DNA of 11,681 nt, from NCBI GenBank assembly GCA_013416795.1, contig RQSC01000757.1, forward strand, positions 1,740-13,420, in the 5' to 3' direction. This stretch comes from Prasinococcaceae sp. CCMP 1430 (Eukaryota > Prasinodermophyta > Palmophyllophyceae > Prasinococcales > Prasinococcaceae). The first letter of the stretch is position 1; each line of letters opens with the position of its first letter. The position numbers were made by a program, and so were the translations under genes. Below are positions 1 through 6,588 of this stretch, piece by piece. The notes under the pieces were generated by a model. That model worked only from the letters and a program-made list of their open reading frames with translations. It did no database searches and was not told where the DNA came from.

Positions 1-59
1 CCGCGACAGTCGCAGCCGACGCGCGGCGCGCTTTCAGGAGGAGTGGGGTCGCTGTTCCG

Positions 60-352
60 CGGCGGGGGTGGGGGGAGGCGAACGTGCGCGCGCATCCACG
101 CGGGGCGCGCGTGCGAGGCACCCGCCTGCGCAGCCTTCGCTCGCCAGCAGCGCGCGCGCGCTCCCCGCTCGCAGGCGCACCGTGCCTCCTCGTTGGACGG
201 CGCCGTCATGCTGGTGGTTGTATTTTTGGATCGCAGCCCCGCCCGCAGCGCGCGCGCGCTCCCCGCACGCAACGTTGCACGCCGGTGGCCGCTGACGCTC
301 GACGCTTTCCCCGCGACATCTAGCTTCCCACCAACAGCAGCTGGCTCTCAAC
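60..352 (+). promoter_or_regulatory. 5' flank / putative promoter and leader of gene 1
   Basis: This non-coding stretch precedes the start codon of gene 1. It holds a G-rich run (64-76), a 20-bp element agcgcgcgcgcgctccccgc at 149-168 repeated exactly at 247-266, a 12-nt perfect palindrome gacggcgccgtc at 196-207, and an upstream ATG at 208. The segment 143-239 aligns without gaps to 6351-6447 upstream of gene 2, with about 86 of 97 bases identical by hand count. It is therefore a duplicated and retained promoter or leader rather than random sequence. No TATA box is evident. A transcription start cannot be placed from sequence alone. Bases 1-59 hold nothing I can assign. Confidence 0.5.
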
Positions 353-430
353 ATGTCGCCCCCTCGTCGACCCAGCGTCGCGCTGCTGGCGGCGATGCTG
401 GGGACATCGGCGGTGCGTATGACGCATGCA
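353..430 (+). other. Signal peptide of gene 1
   Basis: The N-terminus has basic residues (PRR), a hydrophobic core ([13 protein letters not shown]) and a small-residue site, with cleavage predicted after THA. Gene 2 starts with the same plan ([14 protein letters not shown] before T), which supports both start codons. It implies entry into the ER and an extracellular or lumenal propeller region. Confidence 0.7.
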
Positions 431-3400
431 ACCCTCATGGAGGAGGTGTCCAAGCTGCTGGCCAGCGACGGCGCGGAGCGTGACACTTTCGGCTTAAGCG
501 TGGCGCTCTCGGGCGACTACGCGCTGGTGGGCGCTCCAGATGATGACGACGACGGCGGCGACTATGACTATGCTGACGGCGACGATAGCGGCAGCGCGTA
601 CGGCGACTACGCGCTGGTGGGCGCTCCAGATGATGACGACGACGGCGGCGACTATGACTATGCTGACGGCGACGATAGCGGCAGCGCGTACGTGTTTGTG
701 CGGTCGGGGACGTCGTGGTCGCAGCAGGCCAAGCTGGTGGCCAGCGACGGCGCGGCAAATGACAACTTCGGCTACAGCGTGGCACTCTCGGGCGACCACG
801 CGCTGGTGGGCGCTCCAGATGATGACGACGGCGGCGCCTCCAGCGGCAGCGCGTACGTGTTCGTTCGGTCGGGGACGTCGTGGTCGCAGCAGGCCAAGCT
901 GGTGGCCAGCGACGCCGCGGCGGGTGACGCCTTCGGCTGGAGCGTGGCGCTCTCGGGCGACCACGCGCTGGTGGGCGCTCTATATGACGACGACGGCGGC
1001 TCCTACAGCGGCAGCGCGTACGTGTTCGTGCGTTCGGGGACGTCGTGGTCGCAGCAAGACAAGCTTGTGGCCGACGACGCCGCAGCAAATGACTACTTCG
1101 GCGTCAGCGTGGCGCTCTCGGGCGACTACGCGCTGGTGGGCGCTTTTGCGGATGACGACAACGGCGCCTCCAGCGGCAGCGCGTACGTGTTCGTGCGGAA
1201 TGGGACGTCGTGGTCGCAGCAGGCCAAGCTGGTGGCCAGCGACGGCGCTGCGTATGACCTTTTCGGCTACAGCGTGGCGCTCTCGGGCGAATACGCGCTG
1301 GTTGGCGCGGATTTCGACGACGACGACGGCTCCGACAGCGGCAGCGCGTACGTGTTCGTTCGGTCGGGGACGTCGTGGTCGCAGCAGGCGAAGCTCGTGG
1401 CCAGCGACGCCGCGATGGGTGATTCGTTCGGCTTCAGCGTGGCGCTCTCGGGCGACCACGCGCTGGTGGGCGCTGTATATGACGTCGACGGCGGCTCCGC
1501 CGGCGGCAGCGCGTACGTGTTCGTGCGTTCGGGCACGTCGTGGTCGCAGCAGGCCAAGCTGGTGGCCAGCGACGCCGCGGCGGGTGACCGCTTCGGCTAC
1601 AGCGTGGCGCTCTCGGGCGACTACGCGCTGGTGGGCGCTTTATTTGATGACGACAACGGCGACGATAGCGGCAGCGCGTACGTCTTTGATCTGACCGCAT
1701 CGAGCCCGCCTCCCAGCCCGCCTCCGAGCCCGCCTCCGACCCCGCCTCCGACCCCGCCTCCGCCGACCCCGCCTCCGACCCCGCCTCCGAGCCCGCCTCC
1801 AACCCTTCCTCCTCCGAGTCCTCCTTCGAGTCCTCCGCCGAAAGCGGCAGCGCGTACGTGTTCGTGCGGTCGGGGACGTCGTGGTCGCAGCAGGCCAAGC
1901 TGGTTGCCAGCGACGCCGCGGCGGATGCTAGCTTCGGCTGGAGCGTGGCGCTCTCGGGCGACTACGCGCTGGTTGGCGCGTTTTGGAACGACGGCAACCC
2001 TGTCACCTCGTACGTCTTCGTGCGTTCGGGGACGTCGTGGTCGCAGCAGGCCCAGCTGATGGCCGACGACGGCGCGTACGATGACCGCTTCGGCTACAGC
2101 GTGGCGCTCTCGGGCGACTACGCGCTGGTGGGCGCTCCTCACGACGACGACAGTGGCGTCAACAGCGGCAGCGCGTACGTGTTCGTGCGCAATGGGACGT
2201 CGTGGTCGCAGCAGGCCAAGCTGGTGGCCAGCGATGGCGTGGCGTATGACGAATTCGGCTACAAGGCGGCGCTCTCCGGCGACTACGCGCTGGTTGGCGC
2301 CCCTTTTGACGGCGACGACAGCGGCAGCGCGTACGTCTTCTTTCGCTCGGGGACGTCGTGGTCGCAGCAGGCCAAGCTGGTGGCCGGCGACGCCGCGATG
2401 GGTGACTCGTTCGGCTCCGGCGTGGCGCTCTCGGGCGACTACGCGCTGGTGGGCGCTGTATATGACGGCGACGGCGGGGACAAGAGCGGCAGCGCGTACG
2501 TGTTCGTGCGGTCGGGGACGTCGTGGTCGCAGCAAGCCAAGCTGGTGGCAAGCGACGGCGCGGCGGATGACTACTTCGGCCTCAGCGTGGCGCTCTCGGG
2601 CGACTACGCGCTGGTTGGCTCTTATTTTGACGACAACGACGGCGGCGACGATAGCGGCAGCGCGTACGTCTTTGATCTGACCCCCTCGAGCCCGCCTCCG
2701 AGCCCGCCTCCGAGCCCGCCGCCGAGCCCGCCGCCGAGCCAGGTCAAGCTTCTGCCCAGCAACGCCACGGATTCTGGCAACTTCGGCGTCAGCGTGGCGC
2801 TCTCGGGCGACTACGCGCTGGTGGGCGCTCATGGGGACGGCGACAACGGCTTCATGAGTGGCAGCGCGTACGTCTTTTTTCGGTCGGGGACGTCGTGGTC
2901 GCAGCAGGCCAAGCTGGTGGCCAGCGACGGCGCGGCGGACGCCAACTTCGGCTGGAGCGTGGCGCTCTCTGGCGACTACGCGCTGGTGGGCGCTTATGGG
3001 GACGGCAACAACGGCTCCTACAGCGGCAGCGCGTACGTGTTCTTGCGCAATGGGACGTCGTGGTCGCAGCAGGCCAAGCTGGTGGCCAGCGACGGTGTGG
3101 AGTATGACAACTTCGGCTCGAGCGTGGCGCTCTCGGGCGACTATGCTCTGGTTGGCGTGCCTTACGACGGCGACGTCGGCGACGACAGGAACGGCAGCGC
3201 GTGCGTCTTTTTTCGGTCGGGGACGTCGTGGTCGCAGCAGGCCAAGCTTGTGGCAAGCGACGGCGCGGACAATGACTACTTCGGCTACAGCGTGGCGCTC
3301 TCGGGCGACTACGCGCTGGTGGGCGCTCCTGATGACGACGACAGCGGCTTCAACAGCGGAAGCGCGTACGTTTTCGTTCGCAATGGGACGTCGTGGTTGC

Positions 3401-5886
3401 AGCAGGCCAAGCTGGTGGCCAGCGACGCCGCGGACAATGACAACTTCGGCTACAGCGTGGCGCTCTCGGGCGACTACGCGCTGGTGGGCGCTCCTGATGA
3501 CAACGATAGCGGCTTCAACAGCGGAAGCGCGTACGTGTTCTTGCGCTCGGGAACGTTGTGGTCGCAGCAGGCCAAGCTGGTGGCCAGCGACGGCGCGGAG
3601 TTTGGTGGCTTTGGAACCAGCGTGGCACTCTCGGGCGACTACGCGCTGGTGGGCGTTCCTTACGACGCCGTCGGCGGCGACGACAGCGGAAGCGCGTACC
3701 TGTTCGCGCGGTCGGGGGCGTCGTGGTCGCAGCAGTCCAAGCTGGTGGCCAGCGATGGTGCGGAGTATGACAACTTCGGCTACAGCGTGGCGCTCTCCGG
3801 CGACTATGCGCTGGTGGGCGCTCATTATGACGACAACGACAGCGGCGTCGATAGCGGCAGCGCGTACGTCTTTGATCTGACCCCCTCGAGCCCGCCTCCG
3901 AGCCCGCCGCCGAGTCCCCCTCCGAGTCCTCTGCCGAGCCAGGTCAAGCTGCTGGCCAGCGACGCCACGGACGCTGACAACTTCGGCGTCAGCGTGGCGC
4001 TCTCGGGCGACTACGCGCTGGTGGGCTTGCCTTACGACGGCGACGTCGGCGACGACAGGAACGGCAGCGCGTGCGTCTTTTTTCGGTCGGGGACGTCGTG
4101 GTCGCAGCAGGCCAAGCTTGTGGCAAGCGACGGCGCGGACAATGACTACTTCGGCTACAGCGTGGCGCTCTCGGGCGACTACGCGCTGGTTGGCGCTCCT
4201 GATGACAACGACAGCGGCTTCAACAGCGGCAGCGCGTACGTTTTCGTGCGCTCGGGGACCTCGTGGTTGCAGCAGTCCAAGCTGGTGGCCAGCGACGCCG
4301 CGGCGGGTGACAACTTCGGCTACAGCGTGGCCCTCTCGGCCGACTACGCGCTGGTGGGCGCTCCTTTTGACGCCGATGGCGGCTCCGCCAGCGGCAGCGC
4401 GTACGTGTTCGTGCGGAATGGGACGTCGTGGTCGCAGCAGGCCAAGCTGGTGGCCAGCGACGGCGCTGCGTATGACCGTTTCGGCTACAGCGTGGCGCTC
4501 TCGGGCGAATACGCGCTGGTTGGCGCCCCTGATGACGACGACAGCGGCTTCAACAGCGGCAGCGCGTACCTCTTCGTGCGCTCGGGGACTTCGTGGTTGC
4601 AGCAGTCCAAGCTGGTGGCCAGCGACGCCGCGGCGGGTGACAACTTCGGCTACAGCGTGGCCCTCTCGGCCGACTACGCGCTGGTGGGCGCTCCTTTTGA
4701 CGCCGATGGCGGCTCCGCCAGCGGCAGCGCGTACGTGTTCGTGCGGAATGGGACGTCGTGGTCGCAGCAGGCCAAGCTGGTAGCCGACGACGGCGCTGCG
4801 TATGACCTTTTCGGCCGCAGCGTGGCGCTCTCGCGCGACTACGCGCTGGTGGGCGCTTATGGGGACGACGACAATGGCTCCAACAGTGGCAGCGCGTACG
4901 TTTTCGTTCGCAATGGGACGTCGTGGTCGCAGCAGTCCAAGCTGCTGGCCAGCGACGGCGCCGCGGACGACAACTTCGGCTACAGCGTGGCGCTCTCTGG
5001 CGACTACGCGCTGGTGGGCGCTCATTATGACGACAACGACAGCGGCGTCGATAGCGGCAGCGCGTACGTCTTTGATCTGACCCCCTCGAGCCCGCCTCCG
5101 AGCCCGCCTCCGAGTCTCCCTCCGAGCCCTCCGCCAAGCCCTGAGCCGAGCCCGCCTCCGAGTCTACCGCCGAGCCCTCCTCCGAGCCCGCCGCCTCCGA
5201 GCCCTCCTCCGAGCCCTCCTCCGAGCCCTCCGCCGAAGCCTCCGCCGAAGCCTCCGCCGAGCCCGCCTCCGAGCCCTCCTCCGAGCCCTCCGCCGAACCC
5301 GCCTCCGAGCCCACCTCCTCCGAGCCCTCCACCGAGCCCTCCGCCGGGCCTTCCGCCGAATCCTCCTCCGAGCCCACCTCCGAGCCCGCCTTCGAGCCCA
5401 CCTCCTCCGAGCCCACCTCCGAGCCCGCCTTCGAGCCCACCTCCTCCGAGCCCACCTCCGAGCCCGCCTTCGAGCCCACCTCCTCCGAGCCCACCTCCGA
5501 GCCCGCCTTCGAGCCCACCTCCTGCGAGCCCACCTCCGAGCCCGCCTCCGAGCCCACCTCCTCCGAGCCCTCCTCCGAGCCCGCCTCCGAGCCCTCCTCC
5601 TCCGATCCCACCTTCGGGTTCGCCTTCGAGCCCTTCTCCTCCTCATCCTCCTCCTAGCCCGCCTCCTTTGAGCCCGCCTCCTCGGAGCCGACCACCACCA
5701 CCACCTCCTCCGAGCCCGCCTCAGAGGACTTCCGCGCCTCCCCGCGCCGGCGCCATCGCCGCCGGCAGCGTCGCCGCCGCCGCCGCGGTGGCCGCCGCCC
5801 TCTTCCTGCGGTTGCGCAGCAGGAGGCCGAAGGATGGTGGCCTCACCGACGGGACGACTCCCTCCTCTTCCGCCAACCGCGTGTGA
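353..5886 (+). CDS. Gene 1: multi-propeller FG-GAP repeat surface protein with Pro-Ser stalk and C-terminal TM helix (frame change near 1843)
   Basis: Predicted type I membrane glycoprotein of about 1,840 residues. Order of parts: signal peptide; FG-GAP propeller 1; Pro-Ser linker; propeller 2; linker; propeller 3; linker; propeller 4; a stalk of about 200 residues of PPPSPPPS type; an Ala-rich transmembrane helix (5746-5808) followed by RLRSRR; and a short tail ending in SANRV. Each blade reads roughly [17 protein letters not shown], then an Asp-rich loop, then [14 protein letters not shown], matching the FG-GAP_2 / integrin-alpha propeller pattern with likely Ca2+-binding Asp loops. The start at 353 has A at -3 (caacATG) and gives the signal peptide. 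Reading is in frame 2 from 353 to about 1842 and frame 1 from about 1843 to the TGA at 5884-5886. Frame 1 has a TGA at 1687, so the switch lies within 1690-1843. This may be a real lesion, an assembly error or an unrecognised intron. The surface adhesion or receptor role is inferred; the ligand is unknown. Confidence 0.85.
452..1696 (+). repeat. Propeller 1: seven FG-GAP blades
   Basis: Seven FG motifs can be read (TFGLS, NFGYS, AFGWS, YFGVS, LFGYS, SFGFS, RFGYS), each followed by ALSGD(Y/H/E)ALVGA, an Asp-rich loop and GSAYVF. Seven is the blade number of integrin-alpha propellers, so this is probably one closed domain. The last blade ends AYVFDLT, the same exit sequence as propellers 2, 3 and 4. 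The first blade carries an inserted exact 90-bp duplicate. Confidence 0.85.
512..691 (+). repeat. Perfect 90-bp tandem duplication inside blade 1
   Basis: Bases 512-601 and 602-691 are identical, including all synonymous positions. The unit encodes 30 residues, from GDYALVGAP through the Asp-rich loop to SGSAY. The duplication keeps the frame but inserts a second loop and strand without a second FG motif, so blade 1 should be distorted or carry an extra acidic loop. Confidence 0.95.
1697..1842 (+). repeat. Linker 1: Pro-Ser/Thr-rich spacer ending at the frame change
   Basis: In frame 2 this encodes [20 protein letters not shown] and similar, richer in Thr than the other linkers. It ends abruptly: from 1843 the next frame reads straight into the middle of a blade ([14 protein letters not shown]). 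The other two internal linkers instead end in SQVKLL and begin a fresh blade. The junction is therefore irregular in both frame and domain phase, as expected of a deletion breakpoint. Confidence 0.8.
1843..2691 (+). repeat. Propeller 2: truncated, five FG-GAP blades plus a half blade
   Basis: The block begins mid-blade at SGSAYVF and contains five FG motifs (SFGWS, RFGYS, EFGYK, SFGSG, YFGLS) before the exit AYVFDLT. One blade has a shortened Asp loop ([12 protein letters not shown]) and another a divergent loop ([13 protein letters not shown]). Compared with the seven-blade neighbours it lacks roughly two N-terminal blades and the usual SQVKLL entry. It may not close as an independent propeller. 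Confidence 0.8.
2692..2739 (+). repeat. Linker 2: short Pro-Ser spacer
   Basis: Sixteen codons of PPPS repeats join propeller 2 to propeller 3 and end just before [10 protein letters not shown]. It lies exactly 1200 bp upstream of linker 3, at the same domain phase. Confidence 0.85.
2740..3891 (+). repeat. Propeller 3: seven FG-GAP blades
   Basis: It opens with [10 protein letters not shown] and contains seven FG motifs (NFGVS, NFGWS, NFGSS, YFGYS, NFGYS, GFGTS, NFGYS), closing with AYVFDLT. One blade has SACVFF in place of SAYVFV, placing a lone cysteine in a beta-strand. Two blades carry an NGT sequon in the RNGTSW turn. Together with linker 3 it makes a 1200-bp (400-residue) module. Confidence 0.85.
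3892..3939 (+). repeat. Linker 3: short Pro-Ser spacer
   Basis: Sixteen codons of PPPS type, with slight changes from linker 2 (agt codons and one Leu), join propellers 3 and 4. It ends just before [10 protein letters not shown]. Confidence 0.85.
3940..5091 (+). repeat. Propeller 4: seven FG-GAP blades
   Basis: Seven FG motifs are visible (NFGVS, YFGYS, NFGYS, RFGYS, NFGYS, LFGRS, NFGYS), ending in [10 protein letters not shown]. Blades 3 and 5 are near-copies: both read [18 protein letters not shown], with Gly changed to Ala before Asp, because of a recent two-blade duplication. One blade has SACVFF, as in propeller 3. Three blades carry the NGT sequon. The block exits into the long stalk. 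Confidence 0.85.
4261..4781 (+). repeat. 330-bp tandem duplication of two blades
   Basis: Bases 4261-4451 and 4591-4781 are identical over 191 bp at an offset of 330 bp, the length of two 55-residue blades. Similarity continues either side with a few substitutions. This is a recent unequal-exchange or conversion event within propeller 4. Confidence 0.9.
5092..5745 (+). repeat. C-terminal Pro-Ser stalk of gene 1
   Basis: About 200 residues of [13 protein letters not shown] type with occasional Lys, Asn, Glu, Leu and Gly. This is the composition of hydroxyproline-rich glycoprotein (extensin-like) stalks of algae and plants, where such Ser-Pro runs are typically hydroxylated and O-glycosylated. 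It separates the last propeller from the membrane helix and would hold the propellers away from the cell surface. The first 430 or so bases are almost identical to the stalk of gene 2. Confidence 0.85.
5391..5523 (+). repeat. 39-bp minisatellite in the stalk
   Basis: A 39-bp unit starting ttcgagcccacc begins at 5391, 5430, 5469 and 5508, with the fourth copy diverging at 5524. Each unit encodes 13 residues of Ser-Pro repeats and keeps the frame. The corresponding array in gene 2 starts at 8464 and runs into the N. Confidence 0.9.
5746..5811 (+). other. Transmembrane helix of gene 1
   Basis: The residues [20 protein letters not shown], followed by L and then RLRSRR, form an uncharged Ala/Val-rich helix of about 21 residues followed by a basic stop-transfer cluster. 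With the N-terminal signal peptide this gives a type I topology with a tail of roughly 28 residues in the cytosol. Confidence 0.75.
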
Positions 5887-6130
5887 CGGCCACCAACACT
5901 GGCGCGTCCCCTCTCCCTCGCTTTGCGGACCTCCCGCTCCCCGCGAGCGCGGCGGAAAGGGAAAGGGAAAGGGAAAATGAAACGGAAATGGAAATGGAAA
6001 TCCCCCCTAACGAATACTGTAGCAATCCCCCTTTTTATTGCCCACACAGACACAGATCAGAACAGATCGCATCGACTTCAAATCCGAACCCATCAATGAA
6101 CAAGAGACCGACACCACGCGTTTTATGAGT
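5887..6130 (+). other. 3' flank of gene 1 (no gene)
   Basis: This is the non-coding sequence after the TGA of gene 1. It holds a purine run at 5954-6002 and then an AT-richer stretch (6003-6125) that stands out in this GC-rich window and is a likely 3' UTR or polyadenylation zone. I see no canonical AATAAA. The reading frames here are short and have no family features. Confidence 0.4.
5954..6002 (+). repeat. Purine repeat: GGGAAA tract then GGAAAT tract
   Basis: GG-AAA-GGG-AAA-GGG-AAA-GGG spans 5954-5973, followed by gaaacggaaatggaaatggaaa. The first part has four G-runs with AAA loops on the sense strand, so a two-layer quadruplex could form in RNA or DNA. It sits about 70 bases after the stop codon of gene 1. 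Confidence 0.8.
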
Positions 6131-6588
6131 TGGGCGCACCTCTCTCTCGCGCCGGCCGGCCGGCCAAAAGGTCGGTTGGTCGATTGACGGCCTCCGTCGC
6201 GCGCTCGGCCCTGGCTGGCGCCCCCGTCCTCCCTGTGGGGGAGGGGGGCGCCGGGGCGCGCGCGCGGGGCGGGGCGCCCGAGTTCTCGCGCGGCGAGGGG
6301 TCGAACGCGCGCGGGGCAGCGCGGGCCACCCGCGTGCGCGGCCTTGGCTCGTCAGCAGCGCGCGCGCGCTCCCCGCACGCAGGCGCACCGCGCCTCCACG
6401 TGGGACGGTGCCGTCATGCGAGTGGTTGCATGTTGGGATCGCAGCCCGGCGCCCGCGGTGCGCGTGCGCTCCCCGCACGCAAGGTTGCGCGCGCTCCCCG
6501 CTGACGCTCGACGCTCACCCGACGACAACAACAGCTCCTCCCTCCCCCAAAACAACAACAAAACACCCCCCATCCAACCCCAACAACA
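6131..6588 (+). promoter_or_regulatory. 5' flank / putative promoter and leader of gene 2
   Basis: This contains a GCCGGCC-type palindrome (6151-6164), a dense G-run region (6237-6274), the 20-bp element agcgcgcgcgcgctccccgc at 6357-6376 with weaker copies ending at 6476 and 6501, and the near-palindrome gacggtgccgtc at 6404-6415. An upstream ATG lies at 6416. The last roughly 60 bases before the start codon are rich in A and C (caacaaca, aaaacaacaacaaaac) and nearly free of G, suggesting an unstructured leader. The region 6351-6447 matches 143-239 upstream of gene 1. Confidence 0.5.

Noticed and set aside
34-486. Antisense frame similar between the two 5' flanks (HDGxVxRGGxVRLRAGSARALL)
   Set aside because: The similarity follows from DNA-level conservation of the duplicated flank. 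Substitutions are not concentrated at third positions in this frame.
540-1694. Other forward frames through the blades ([21 protein letters not shown] type)
   Set aside because: Shadow of the FG-GAP frame; Arg/Thr/Trp-rich with no recognisable fold.
1621-5025. 1134-codon open frame on the minus strand opposite the FG-GAP array
   Set aside because: It is a periodic shadow: every blade uses the same GC-rich codons, so the reverse reading lacks stops throughout. It has no start context, no known domain and merely mirrors the blade repeat.
5092-5745. Collagen-like or viral-tail-like repeat
   Set aside because: The repeat is Pro-Pro-Pro-Ser without Gly every third residue, which fits algal hydroxyproline-rich stalks instead.
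1858-5886. A separate gene starting at GTG 1858
   Set aside because: A start in mid-blade without ATG or signal peptide is implausible in a eukaryote. The segment is better read as the continuation of gene 1 after the frame change.
6151-6164. GCCGGCC palindrome as a regulatory site
   Set aside because: Short GC palindromes are expected by chance at this base composition and it is not conserved upstream of gene 1.
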